Source of the DNA: Astrocystis sublimbata
Taxonomy: Eukaryota; Ascomycota; Sordariomycetes; Xylariales; Xylariaceae
Assembly: GCA_022453515.1 (NCBI GenBank)
Contig: JAJNNY010000004.1
Coordinates: 930,001-994,000, forward strand
Direction of reading: 5' to 3'
DNA: 64,000 bases
Part shown: piece by piece, positions 12,640-24,708 of the stretch
How the letters are laid out: each line of letters starts with the position of its first letter
How positions within the stretch are numbered: position 1 is the stretch's first letter
Made by a program: the position numbers and the translations under genes
Notes under the pieces: generated by a model
The model's input: only the letters and a program-made list of their open reading frames with translations
Databases searched by the model: none
Told to the model about the DNA's origin: nothing

Positions 12640-12965
12640 CTGAGAGAGTGTGTGCTCGATGACTCCAATTCCCATTTCATACGCCTATAGAGCTTAGAAA
12701 ATAAAGTAAGCTGTCCTTATTCTATATGAATCACACGAATGCTCCTGATATCCGCATGGTCTTGTTGGAGATTTAATTAAAGGCTTGAACATGTGTATCC
12801 TTGTCTGTAACTCTTCTGCTTATCTCTCCGCACATTCCTTCTAGGTCGCATCGAGTACGGCCACCGCAAAAGGTGCGTCGAGCCTTTGCACGAGGTTTAA
12901 GAGGACCGCGCCTCCAACGGCTACGAGAAGAGATAGTTCTCGAAGGCAATAATGATAGAGGCTCG
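12640..12965. other. Short convergent intergenic region
   Basis: Shared 3' flank of the AYR1-like gene and the minus-strand repeat-protein gene. No gene seen. Confidence 0.5.
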
Positions 12966-15822
12966 TCATTCTACCAGCCTCCATCGCTTCTCTAGCTCAT
13001 CAGCTACATATGCCGGTGCGCCGCGTATCTCGGCTCCAATGGCAGAAGCCTGTCGACCGTACTCGGCACCCTTGATTTGCATATGGTTATAATGCCCAGA
13101 TCCAATAGCCGAAGTGGTGTACGTTGTTTCCAGCGGGAGGGTATTCTGCATTAGATTTCCCGACCATGTGTAGAACATACTGTTGTTCGTCGCCATTTGT
13201 TGCTGGTACATCTTCATTTTCATCTCGCTAAGAATTTTCTTCGCCTGTGGCATTGTCTGAGCCCACACAGTACTTCTGTGTACGCTGTACTCGAGTAGTT
13301 CTTTCGGGTCTGGCGGGTTAGAGGCACACGCGGCCAGATACAGCTGCCGCATTCGTGGGCTATACATATCGCACACTACGTCTGGGGTCAGTAATTGTTA
13401 TTCGGATTAAAGCAGTAAAGGAACTACTCATGCGTCTGGGAGTTGCTGGAGTTTCGGGAGCAGAGACGCCCACCGGGGTGATTCATGGCTGTGAGACTTG
13501 CTGGAAGAGATAATTAATGGAATGCGGTGATTACGTACTGACGCCTTGTCGAACCTGAGTGCCTTGATGTGGCATCGAATCAGCAAGCGCCGTGCCCCTG
13601 ACGAACTCGTGATGGCACTCGACACAGATCGTGCACTCGTTCCAGCCGAACCAGCGTGCGTTCTCGATATGCGTATCTCGGCGGCACAGGGGGATGTGCG
13701 CATACTCCTTCACGAATTCCTCGAGGGGGTGGGGATCCTGCTTGTATACCATCTCCAGAAGCTTAGCCATGTAAACGGGGAACCGGGCGATGCCTGGATT
13801 AAAGCTGCATATTATACTGCTGTCGGGAGGGATGCCATCCTTGGGCTTGAAATGGTGCCCGATGCCCATGGACTCGGCCATCGTAACATAGCAAGTCTGG
13901 CAAATCTCAAATTCATTCGGGTTAGAATGCAGAGTGTACCATGTCGCATTCTGCATTCGGCCGTTGCACCTTGGCTCCCTCGCCGCAGTCGCGAAAGCCT
14001 TCCAGAATAGTGCGTAATCATTCGTTTGCAGAACTCGACCAGCCATGATTTGGAGGTTTATTTGAGCCCCAAAGAAGCAGGTGACGGAAACACCAAAACG
14101 TCGAGCAGTACTGAACACAATGGAGTCAGTGTTTCCATTCGTAGCAAATTAACGCCTCGCTATTCGGGGGCTAAGGATGTCCCCCAGCACAAGCTAGACG
14201 AGGAGACGAGGGATCTTAGTAGTGACATACTTCTCGCCCGCGTCTCGCCAGTGTTCCTCCTGTCTATTCGAAACGACGTAGTCGCAATAGCAAGCGCCTA
14301 AGCTCGAAGTCAGCCATCGCGACCTTATGGGCGATCATAGCATTGATTCAAGAGAAGGAAAAACCAATTTACCGCATATAAGTAAACCCTCTGGGTAATT
14401 AATAGGATTGAACCACACTCTCCCTTTGCCTTCTGGGTAAATGTCCTTTGCCCCCGGACATGACTGAAGCGCCATCAAACGTGTATTGACACCCTGAACG
14501 AAGGCCTGCCAGTCGTTCGTCGAAGCCCTCAGCTTGTACTCTTGGTTTATGTATGGCGTCGCGATGTCGCACGACCATGTCTGATTCGCCACCCGCTCAA
14601 TGGTCGTAGCGTCAACTGGTTCGAAGTGAGAATGACCAAATTGGGGGTAAGCCAGGATATGATCCTCATAACAGGCCTGACAGACTGCCATGGCCGGAAT
14701 GTCGTTGTTCCTCGTCCGGTACCACTTGATCCCCGAACCGGCTTGAACCCCGGCTAATCCGCGACAGCTGGGTATCGATGGCCGCAGCTTCATGTACGCG
14801 ATCAGGTCATCGAGGGAGGCGCTCGCGAGAGCGAGGTTCCAGAGGTGATCTTTCACGCGGGGCCCAGTGAACCCACATCCTCGCGGCTTGCCATCGCTCA
14901 TAAACGTCCCTTGAAACGCATTTCGAAACTGTGAGTTGCGGATATGGTTCTCGTAGCAGTTCATGCAGATGAGATACTCTGGTGCTCGAGGGTGCGTGTA
15001 CCAAGTGGTGCCAAAGGTAAGGTCAGCTGAGATACACTCCCGCGGCACGGCCTGGGGTTGTCTCGAAGCTGTTTCTGGGACGTTGGCGGCACCGGTGGCT
15101 TGCGGGCGTGGGCCCGGGCTACCGGTATACCGTGTCGCATGAGGAATTTTGGCGGGTATAGCGGGTGCTGCGTTTGAAGGCTGTGCGGACGGAGGTGGAG
15201 GTGGAGGTGGAGGTGAGTATGCCTGGTATTTTGATTGACTCCCTCCCTGACTATTGTCCGACGGTACGTCACCGTGAGTGCTCAACCCCATAGATTGAAA
15301 CGTTTGGCTGATTGGTTCCACATCATCGGTCACAGTGGGTTGATGATGAATGGCTGGCTGTGACTGTGTGCTACCGGCTTCTTCGGGTGAGGTGTTGCCG
15401 ACATGCTGAGTACTCGAGTGTAGAGCATCATTCTGGGTCGTGCCTGTATGTTTCCCCGGATTTGCGGTATTCAAAACCGGCGCTGCTTGCGGAGAGGATG
15501 GTTGTTCATTGTTACTCTGTTGTTGTGGGCTGTCTGCTGGGTACAATTTCAGATACTCGTCGTAGCTGGGAGGCTCTGATTGGGTGGTAGAAGCAGCCTC
15601 TTGTCGGGGAGGAGCAGGAGGGGGAGGAGGGATATTCCCATCTGGAAAATAGTGGGAAATGTCGGGGTTGTCCTGGACAGGCTGATGTCCAAAGCTGGCT
15701 GGCCGGGGCGGAAGAGGCGGAGGAGCCCCTATCGGACGACCCCCGTTATTCACACGTGGCGGGAGCGGAGGAGGAGTCGATTGCCCGGCAGCTCCCGATT
15801 TGATATGCGACCACCAAGACAT
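12966..15822 (-). CDS. Proline-rich protein with tandem Cys4 modules
   Basis: Five-exon model: 15822-14373, 14297-14231, 14110-13539, 13500-13474, 13381-12966 (843 residues). The start is ATG 15822 (MSWWSHIKSG). Residues 1-250 are Pro/Gln/Ser-rich with SH3/WW-ligand-like runs (PPPLPPR twice). A module then repeats about every 95 residues: Trp-Tyr/Phe, 12-14 residues later CxxC(Y), then a single Cys 27-34 further on and another about 37 on. The Trp positions are 274, 367, 470 and 563, with CxxC at 286, 381, 483 and 576; a shortened fifth copy has Trp 659 and CxxCxxC at 665-671. After it comes a helical segment (YSPRMRQLYLAAC, MKMKMYQQQMATNN). The cysteine register continues across introns 1 and 2, which supports them. 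The fourth intron (weak GTGGGC donor) is the least certain. Metal binding is inferred. Similar fungal proteins are, as far as I recall, unnamed or loosely annotated. Confidence 0.78.
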
Positions 15823-16810
15823 GGCACCGGCTCATAGATGGACTTAATATTGACTACTGCCGGTCATCTTTTGATGAGCCGAAGGCTTTTGGACATGAGC
15901 CATACTATTCCCCTCTTTGACATCTTGAAGAACAAAAGTGCGTTACTGTAAACCTTGCCAGTTCAGCCGCACCTTGGCGCTCTATTTGTTGGCTTATGAA
16001 ATGTCTCCTCTCCTGGAGATGATCATGTTCTGACTCCTGAACGTCAGCTACACACCGTTGACCTCTCGAATCTTATCCTTCGATACCCCAGATTAGAGAT
16101 ATTCTCACATGCGTTGATCCTCCTGAGCGTCGACGCTGTTATTCGCAGACAGTCGTCACTTTCCGAATGCAGATAGCTCACATGAACCATTAAGATCAAA
16201 CGTTACAATCTACCCACACACCCACATAGCGACCCCGTCAGCTCAGGGATCTCCGAGATTCACTAATGCGGCGTAGTAGGAAAAGCCAATCATGTGAGCT
16301 AGATCGGATCAGGATGGCCATCTTACTGCCAAGCCCTGTAAGATGGTAAAGGGATTGATTGGGCGGCGAATTCCCCATTGCCACCACATTGTTACCGGTA
16401 TCCCTCGTCATCCTGAATCCTGTCAGCCTGTCTGTCACCAACATAGTATGTGCGTCCATCAAACCGGGGTACATGTAGACATGAGCATGAGACTGTCCAG
16501 TGACCGCAGCCCCGTATGTTTGCTCGTCGGCGCGATCGACGCTTTGGGGTTCGTGTCATCAACAAAGGAATCGCTGATTCCCTAGTGCTATATTGACGAA
16601 GCTTGACTAGGTAGGCAGGTAGGTAAGGAGGTCATACCCTTGTCCACGTTGCAATAGCCTCCCTCATTTCGGGATGCAATGCCACAGGTGACAGTATAAG
16701 ATCAACGGGCTGGGCCGTCGTCTTGCCCGCTCTTTGTCGTTTGTCATCGTCAGCCTGCTATTGTCAGATATAATCAACGTAATCGTGTCGGTGCAAAACA
16801 TCATCTCACG
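15823..16810. other. Divergent intergenic region
   Basis: 988 bp between the start of the Cys4-module gene (minus) and the secreted-protein gene (plus), expected to hold both promoters. A TAGGTAGGCAGGTAGGTAAGG tract lies at about 16609-16629. No supported gene. Confidence 0.5.
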
Positions 16811-17643
16811 ATGAATCGATGGGCAAGCCTCTTTCTGCTTATGGGTGCCTCCGCCCCAAGCGTCCATTGTACACACCCGGATGTACCATCTCTCAACGTT
16901 CCCTGCTGCGACAAGGGTACCGGCAGCGTGCAGTACGATAGGTCGGTCCCTAACGGCGAGGAGAAGTTCCCCCTGACCAAAGTCGATCTCTGCTACACTA
17001 CGACCGACATCAAGATCACGTTCACTGCCTTGGAGGAAGTCAACTTTTTCTACAACGAGAGCCAGACCACCAACGATCCCCTCTACGAATACGAGGTGAT
17101 GGAAGCATTCATCTATCATGGCACCAATGACCCCAAGAGCTACCTTGAGTTTGAGGTCAGTCCCAACAACGTCACCTGGCAGGCTTTCATCTACAACCCG
17201 TCCAAAGTACGCGCCGAAGGTGTACCGTTTGATAACGGCCAGCTGACGACTCCCATTTTCGAGTAAGTTATCATTTTCTTGAGAAGTTCCTGTTGGATAA
17301 AGTCTCCCGGACGGACTCGAAGTGAGCCTTGGGGGACCAAGATATAGCCCAAACTATCTACTCTTTCAAGGAACAATTGGCTGATTTTCGATGTCATAGT
17401 GGACTGGTGACCAGTACATCGCTGGATCGTGATGCAGGGACTTGGGTCACAAACGCGAGCATTCCTCTGGGTCTCTTCAACGTAGACGACGGTGAAGCGC
17501 AAGGGACGAAGTGGAGAATGAACTTCTTCCGCACGATTGTATCTCCCGAGACGTTCCCGGATCAAGGCCTGGGTGCGTGGAATCCGACGAACATGTCTAA
17601 TTTCCACATGACTCCGTTCTTCGGTAACGTATTTTTCATTTGA
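16811..17643 (+). CDS. Secreted protein with CBM9/DOMON-like domain
   Basis: Exons 16811-17262 and 17400-17643 (231 residues). The 137-nt intron has a strong GTAAGT donor and a TAG acceptor, and the junction codon (GA+T) restores frame. The N-terminus MNRWASLFLLMGASAPSVHC is a probable signal peptide, so the product is likely secreted. The mature part fits a beta-sandwich carbohydrate-binding-like fold of the family-9/DOMON superfamily: KITFTALEEVNFFYNES, YLEFEVSPNN, then TSLDRDAGTWVTNASIPLGL and a closing WRMNFFRTI. Potential N-glycosylation sites are NES, NVT, NAS and NMS. Fold assignment is by resemblance only; the ligand is unknown. The gene diverges from the Cys4-module gene. Confidence 0.75.
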
Positions 17644-18241
17644 GGGGGATTGAGGGACAGTGAAACGCATTTTCAAATAGAGGAAGTTCTCACGCAGTTC
17701 CCTGTCGCCTCTTCATGTTGGGGCGTACAATATGTCGATTGAGACTTGGACATTCAACTACTAGGTAGTATAGAATAGTGCCCAATTGAGATCTTCAGGT
17801 CCTGTCAAGTTCATTTCCCTTGGCCCCGGCTTAGGCGAGCCAGTCTCAACATTCATACTTGTCAGTCTCGCGTATAGTGAAACCAGCTGAGAAGAGACAC
17901 TGTAAAGCAAAAAGGTTATCTCAATGACTACCAATTTTCAAGGTGTGGTGCTCAACATTGCTCTGATTATCAGCTGGGGTGCAATGCGACTCCAGAACAG
18001 TCAGTTCCTCCAACGTAACATCCCACGAGTTCTAAATAAGCTAGAATGGAAGTATGGATGCAGGTACAAAGCTCAACTCCAACCTACCCCTCTCTCTCTC
18101 ACAAGATGCTGCTTGACTGGACTGGCCCCTCTCCACTTACATTTCAACTTACCTGCCTCGCCTGCATAAGTATTCACAGTAACCTAATCTCAGTGTTTCC
18201 GTGGTCTACATCGACATTTATACGAACCTGATTATAGGAAT
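17644..18241. other. Intergenic region
   Basis: 3' flank of the secreted-protein gene and promoter of the amidohydrolase gene. CT-rich stretches lie near 18076-18100. No gene recognised. Confidence 0.5.
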
Positions 18242-19723
18242 ATGGCCAAAACACATTCTCTGCTGAATGTACACACGTCCAATCTTTTCGACTCGAGACA
18301 TAAACGTTTTGTGTCGAACATCTCAATTGAAGTCGACACCAAGACAGGGCTGATCACGAAGACATATGAGCGTAACCAGTCGTTACCGCAGCACAATGTC
18401 TCTGACTCGAACACGATTGATCTACGAGGCCTGACCGTCCTCCCCGGTTTCGTCGACGCTCACACCCACATATTTCTACACGGGTACGACGAGACGCCGG
18501 CTCTGAACCAGATGCGTGATGAGAGCCTCGTTGAAAGAGTCGTGCGCGCGACAAACCACGCCAAAGATGCGCTGATGGCGGGCTATACGACGTATCGCGA
18601 TCTGGGCACAGAGGGACTACGCGATGCAGATACAAATTTCAGAGACACGATCAACCGCGGCATTATCCCAGGGCCCCGCATGTTTGTCGCGACTGAATGC
18701 ATCGCTTCGAGTAGTGGCTATGAGATCAGGCACGAGAACAATATGCCGGGCGTAGGTAACGACATACACCGCATCTCTGACCCCGCGGATGGCGTGTACG
18801 GTGTTCGCGCTGCCGTCCGCAGGCGCATCGGAGCCGGTGCAGATGTTGTCAAGTTCTACGCCGACTACAGGAAGCGCAGGTTGCGCTTCCCGGCTCAGGC
18901 CTGGCCCGGGGCAAAGTGCATCCAGTTTCCGCCTTCTGATGACGACTTACTCGGCGGCGAGAATCCCGTGACTTTGCTATTCACTCAAGAGGAGATGGAA
19001 GCGATGGTGGCCGAGGCCAGGGTGAGTAGAGCGCCGATAGCAGCCCACGCTATGAGCCCGGAAGCGGTCATCATGGCTGCTAAGGCCGGTGTGACGACCA
19101 TCGAGCATGGAGGGAGCCCGGACGACGAGGCCTTGGATGTGATGAAAGAGAACAACACGATCTTCGTTCCCACACTTGCGGTGTACGACGAGCAACTGCG
19201 ACCAGCTGCCAGCTCGTCTTCAGAAAAGGTCAACCGAGATTGGGAACGGATACTTGCGCACACCAAGGCGGCCTATGATAAAGGCGTCAAGCTCGCTTGC
19301 GGTGGTGATACAGGAGCCTTCCCTCACGGGGAGAACGTGCGCGAATTGCTGTTGATGAGGGAGGCTGGAATACCTCTCCCTGATGTGCTTGTAAGTCCAC
19401 TGGGGTTGTTTGTTTGTTTCTCTTTCAAAGCATGTACCAGCGGCATGATATTGTATTCCTACTCCCACAAGACCCGAAAATATCGGCCGTATCACAGCTC
19501 CGGGTATACATCACTGACTTTTCTGTTTGCTTAGCAAGCCGCCACCTTGCATGGTTGGGAGTCTTGTGGAGCTGATCTTTGTGGTCGACGATTCGGTTCC
19601 GTTGAGGCTGGTTTTGCTGCGGATATCATTGCCCTTGACGGTGACTTGCGGCATGACTTGGGTGTTTTGAGAAAAGTCGTTTTTGTAATGAAGGATGGCC
19701 GAATCTATAAGAGTAAACGCTAA
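18242..19723 (+). CDS. Metal-dependent amidohydrolase (imidazolonepropionase-like)
   Basis: Exons 18242-19390 and 19535-19723 (445 residues). The intron is phase 0 with a GTAAGT donor and a TTTGCTTAG acceptor. An amidohydrolase-superfamily TIM barrel is indicated by the metal site HxH in DAHTHIFLHG, the lysine of VVKFYADY as candidate bridging carbamylated residue, the histidine in PIAAHAMS, the next in TTIEHGG, and the catalytic aspartate in GGDTGAF. The C-terminal exon restores the flanking beta-domain (GSVEAGFAADIIALDGD ... VMKDGRIYKS), which confirms the splice. Closest named relatives are imidazolonepropionase-related/Xaa-Pro-type amidohydrolases (COG1228). Substrate cannot be read from sequence. 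No signal peptide seen. Confidence 0.9.
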
Positions 19724-20250
19724 AAAAACCGAAATTCCATAGATGGCTCCCTCGGCCGCCTCATGTATTGTGAATGGTTCACGGGATGGGTATACACGGC
19801 CCATTCCCAAACTGCCAGAAGTCGGCCCGCCCAGTGTCTCAATTGATGAGATTATCCAATTGTCGGACCTTTTGATTTGTCCTCTCACCCTTGTGAATGT
19901 TTTACCTATGTATTCATGTAGTACTATGTGGCAACCCAACCTTGAACACAAGCTCGTGAGCTTGCTGCACCCAGAAATTTAAAACTGCTGATGACATTGT
20001 CAGGGATTGCAGGATGCGCATTGCCTCGTACCACATCCTGGGCAAGCTTACGAAACCTACTGCAAAGGGCGAAAAAAGACCATCCAGACTACATATATAC
20101 CTTGAGAAAACACCATGCGCCTGGGCTGCTTCGGTGAGGTGGATGAAGACTACTCTGCTCGTTCGTCTCCGACTGGTGCTCCCAAAGAATGCGCAGCCCG
20201 CCGTGCCCCCCAACCAATTACTGGCTTCGATCATTCATTCAGCTTCCCAG
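19724..20250. other. Intergenic region
   Basis: An open frame runs into the next gene from 20014, but no ATG-started model upstream of 20251 adds conserved sequence; it is treated as 5' flank. Nothing else seen. Confidence 0.45.
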
Positions 20251-21147
20251 ATGTCGAAAATCATCATCACAGGCGCCACAGGCTTCCTCGGCCGCGCGGT
20301 AGTGCAGGAGGCCATCGGGAGCAGCTCAGTCACACATGCCTTCATTTTGACCCGCAGCCCTCTCCCAAGCCATATTTCGCAACACTCAAAAGTCACAGTC
20401 ATAGAGCACGACGATTTCATGAGTTACCCGCCAGATGTCCTGAAGAAGTTACTAGGTTGCGAATCATGTATCTGGTGAGTCCTATTGCCCCTCGAGCCAC
20501 ACTCTAGTACCCTTTCAGTGGAGCATGTTGACTGACCGCCGACAACGTGAAAGGTGCATTGGAGGTCAGGACTCGAAATTTCCGGATACTGCCACTGCGA
20601 AACAGGTGCTTGTGGACTATCCGGTATATGCTGCCGCGACTTTCGCGGTCGAGCTCGCCCCTTACTGTCAGGGCAACTTCCGGTTTGTGTATCTCAGTGG
20701 GAGGTATGCAGAATGGAATCAAGATAGGACTTTGTTCTTTTCAGCGAAGACCAGATACATGCGGGTGAGTTTCCTGCGGGGCCCTGATACCCACGGACTA
20801 CTAGTATGATGCTGACCAACCGGGTTTTCTAGGGTCTGGCTGAGCAAAAATTGCTTGAGCTGGCCACGATCAATCGAAAGCGATTGAGGGTGAATGTGGT
20901 TCGCGCCGGCGGTCTGCTGCGCGCGAACCCTGCCATGAAGTGTCGGCCTATGACAAGCACAGACGATGACCAACCTCTGGTCAAGGAACCTGGCTCTAAA
21001 GTTGCACACGTTGAATCATGGGTCAAAGAGAAGTTAGGCTTGATCGCGGTCGACCGCTTAGCATGGATGCTCCTGAAAGTGGCTGCGGAAGGCGGCCAGT
21101 CCATCATTGAGATGGAGCAGTTGCGGCCAACTCAAGACCGTTTATAG
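20251..21147 (+). CDS. NAD(P)-binding epimerase-like protein, possibly decaying
   Basis: N-terminus has the Rossmann motif ITGATGFLGRAV from ATG 20251. Later segments NFRFVYLSG and GLAEQKLLELATINRKRLRVNVVRAGG resemble small atypical SDR/epimerase-like fungal proteins. Exon 3 (20833-21147) joins 20764 cleanly (GTGAGT donor, TTCTAG acceptor). The first junction is not clean: the natural donor GTGAGT at 20475 with acceptors at 20507 or 20518 does not give an open frame. In-frame alternatives need weaker donors (GTATCT at 20468 or GTTGCG at 20456) to the acceptor at 20507, giving about 262 residues. Sequence after the junction (SMLTDRRQRERC) lacks the conserved catalytic region of relatives. Could be a functional divergent gene or an early pseudogene. 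Confidence 0.6.
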
Positions 21148-22498
21148 TGGTGTATTGAGGTTCTCAGGTCAACATTAGCGATAGGGGCTCTCGGTGATAA
21201 CGAAAGCCGTTTTGATATACCAGCAGCGTCGGAGTCCTATGATATCTCAATAAAGTGGCATTTCCTCTGTGTATCAACGAAGGCGGATTCTGAGTATCAC
21301 GTGCCCATCATGTGGGGGTAAGATTAAGTATCCAGTGTAGGTGTAGTTGAGTGGAGGTACGAGTAGATGTCGACATATAGAATAATAAATATTCCTTTAA
21401 TCGTGGAATAACTATTGTATAGTCAATAAAACATATTGAATAACTACTATATAACTGGGTAATAATAAAACAATAAATACGAAAAACCTGGTTAGAAGTA
21501 TCTTATCTATTTTGTGTGGCACCTCGAACCCGGACACTTAATGTGACTCCCCCTTGCCCATGTGTAATATCATTTCAACCGCTATAATGGTGTGATATTT
21601 GGCGATCACCGCCATGTACAAGTCTGGCTTTTACGAGTTGGCAGGCAGTGCTGGGTGATCAACATGGGGATTGACCGCCTATCGCATTATATGCCTTGTC
21701 ACATGAGGCTATCCGAGAGGGCAATTGAAGGCTTTGAGTCTGCCTATCAGCCATCAAGGCGGACTCAGCGTATGTAACAAGAATCTCATTACTCAACTCA
21801 CTTCAGCCATGTTCTAGAAGAGCTATTTTCAATCACCACCTACCTAGCCACGATATTTTGGACTTTACATGCTGGTAGACGGTCACGAAGCGTCGTGACC
21901 CGACGGAAGAGCCAACTACTATAGCACAAGTTGAACCTCTAAGTGCTAATCCTGCGCGACAAACGTGAAAATATTCCGAGATTGTAAAGGTGTTGCTGGG
22001 CCACTGCCGGTTGCCACTGGTATTGAATAGCCTGTCACGTAGCTTGTATATAGCCCACTCAGCAGTGCCTACCTAAGCCACCCTCAATCACTTATTCCTT
22101 TTGCATCCTCTTATTAACACAAAATAGACTATCTTGCCCTCATTCCTGAAGTGCCTAGATCCTGCGACAAAACGTCAAGAAACGGGCTATCACGATGTTG
22201 AGCTTGAAGCGTGCTGCGGTGACTAGGATGACTTAACATTGCTACTAAAGATGCCTAAGGCTCAGACACGACACTCAGCCACTCGGCGAGGTGAAGTTCA
22301 AGCAGATGAGAATTTAGCCGATTTTAGCGTGGCATCCATTGAAATTGCAGTCAGCGCGCGACAACTCACCTGCGAACTTACCAACTCATGTGAAAGCTTA
22401 ACAGATCGAGCAAGAAATAGTAACCTCCGTCATCTGTGTGACGCTCACTTACATGTTAGTGAATTCCAGCCATAAACCATAAATCCTCCCATTGACAT

Positions 22499-22575
22499 AG
22501 GGTTGTAATGCAAGAGATTAGAGCAGAACGTTGATCGTCTTATGGCACTTGTGAGAAGCTCTAGCCTCCTGGCTC
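22499..22575 (+). pseudogene. Possible degenerate tRNA or tRNA-derived element
   Basis: The stretch reads like a decayed tRNA: a D-arm-like ATTAGAGC, an anticodon-arm-like CGTCTTATGGCAC, and a B-box-like AGCTCTAGCC (7 of 10 positions match GGTTCGAGCC). Its antisense translation (GARRLELLTSAIRR) is the kind of peptide seen when tRNA genes are read backwards. Arms no longer pair properly. A 7-bp hairpin (AGCCTCC/GGAGGCT, 22563-22587) and a 21-nt palindrome follow, so it could also be the head of a tRNA-derived short interspersed element. Confidence 0.25.
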
Positions 22576-22655
22576 CAGCGGGAGGCTTAGAGTAGTAGTT
22601 CCAAACAACGATTGCTTGATGCAGGCAGGGTTTAGGATACGGCGTATTTAGCAAC

Positions 22656-22676
22656 GCTAGATACTTAGTATCTAGC
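22656..22676. repeat. Perfect inverted repeat
   Basis: GCTAGATAC and GTATCTAGC are exact reverse complements separated by TTA. It lies about 80 bp beyond the tRNA-like remnant. Function unknown; could be a transposon end or a chance hairpin. Confidence 0.7.
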
Positions 22677-24708
22677 ATCTAATGTGTGGTGCTAATTGAG
22701 TGATTGGTGCAAAGGCTAGGGCTGCGAGAGAAGCAAGCACTTTCAATGCTGCCCATTACATCATTGCAATTGATCAATCATCACGGCCGACTATCTCAGA
22801 GTCATAACGGGCCAGTTGCGCAACTTCGGGTGCGGCACAGCATCGCTGGATGCAGTCAATTCGGGAATAGTAAGGGGAGTGAGTAAGCCGACAGCGGCCG
22901 ATTCCAGCAGTGTTCTGGAAGGAATGGAAGCTGTCGGCGCATTTTAGTGGATCACCGGGTCTTTTGTAGCGCACAGCCGCATTGCTTTGAGATGTGGCCA
23001 TACTACTGCGATCGATTCTCACGATCTAATCGTGTCACTTCTTAAGTACATGTAAACGCATTCCGAGGCACTCGGCCGATTGACGGAGAGAATATCGATC
23101 TGAGTGGGGCTACTGCATCAGGTGCACATAGGTAATTGTCGGCATAGTGACTGAAGTATCATATCACTGTCTTCAGATATGAGCAGTTAAGATTACCCAT
23201 ACGGCTTTTTCGATTATTTGAAATAGAGATGAATTGCCGTATGTCAGTCTGCGTATAGGCCCAAGTCAGTGATCAATAGCAAGCCAGGGACCATGTCGCG
23301 TCTGCAGCAAAAGTTCATATGACTCTATTATATCCATGATATTTGCCGATTGTTTGGTTGCCAATGCTGCAATGAGATGCTGTAAGTCAGCAAAAAGTGC
23401 ACTTTCACGCACCTACTCGCCTACGCCTCAAAAGCGGCCGCTGCTAAAGTGCACTAGTTAGCACTAACGGAATGCGCTCGCCACATCAGTAGGGCGATGG
23501 CCATGGCAATGGCATTATTTGAGGCAGTGTAAAGATCATACGATCCTCTGCTCCATTTCTTCATTCTTCAATTGGATGGCCATTTGCCTTGTCGCGAAGA
23601 CCGAGGGGCGCGACGAGGTATGCGATGATGGCTACCAGTACTCGTATATGCTGCGGATGCAGCTCTTGCTCGAGAACGCCTTTGTGATTGATGAGCAAAG
23701 GGACAGTTGACTATCCTCTTCGGTAATGGTGCCAAGCCGTCAACCGGCAAAGCGGCACGACCAATTGAGATTGGTCTCGTTGAAGGTCCATTTTAAGGAA
23801 TGAGTGACATTAGTTTCTGGGTCCAAGCCGCACCAAAAGAGGGATTATTAGTGTTCCGCTACTGTTTACCGCCCGCGTTGTATACTAACCTACTGACTGC
23901 ACTTAAGCATCGCGGTATCATTTGGTGCAGGGTCCTTTCCTTTGTGCTTCGCTGTCATGAGACACGATAATTGATAACTGCAGTTCGAGCTTGTCGGAAG
24001 CTCTGCAGGGGCGGCTTGACATGATGCCGATTGGTTGAATGCATTCTCATCTGTCAGCACCTGCAACGAACCACGACAAGACGAAAGCTCAGTCGGGGGT
24101 CGGGCTCGCTGGCCTGTGATTGGCGTGATTGGAGACCCTGGCGGGCATCCTGGCTCCACTCCGGGGTATCTACAAGGGGCAAGTATGCACGTGGAGCAGG
24201 CTGTGCTACGGTTTCTATTACATCACCCCATCAGCATGCCTACGCTAGTGAACCTATCTGCGCTAGTCCCACTAGCGCGGTCTGGCTGTGACCACCCGGT
24301 CGGGGTGCAGCACTACCGACGCCCACCTGCGCACAGCACGTTTCGTATGTTGGTACCCGACCAGAGCGCAACTTTGGCGCAAATACAGTCGCGCAGCCAA
24401 GTATCGACGACAACGACAACGACGAAGCTGTAGGGCAACCGAGGCCAGGCCTAGCTTCCGTCCATGGCATGCTTCGCGCGCCATTCCCAATCGACCACAA
24501 CTTAATACAAATAGACAGCGTTCCCCTCCCCCCTCAATGTTTCGCAATTATCGCAAGCTGTTATAGTTCATCCATCACATCGTCGATTCGTGGACCAAAC
24601 ACTACCTACCTACTTAACCTACAGTACACCTACCTACTGTATTCCACCAACTTACAACAAAACGCAACGCTGGCGGATAACAACAGCATCACCAAACTAA
24701 TCAACACA

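Larger units (their letters stand above)
21148..24708. other. Gene-poor region with palindromes and AT-rich tract
   Basis: About 3.5 kb without a supportable gene. An AT-rich stretch with repeated GAATAACTA-type words lies at 21375-21485. Near-perfect palindromes occur at 22656-22676 and 23390-23470, and a tRNA-like remnant at about 22499-22575. The last few hundred bases carry ACCTACCTACTTAACC-type repeats (24602-24640) and the promoter/5' UTR of the stomatin gene. This may be a remnant of old repeats or transposons, but no transposase or reverse-transcriptase motif is visible. Confidence 0.5.

Noticed and set aside
21520..21545. CCTCGAACCCGG resembling a reversed B box
   Set aside because: No cloverleaf can be drawn on either strand.
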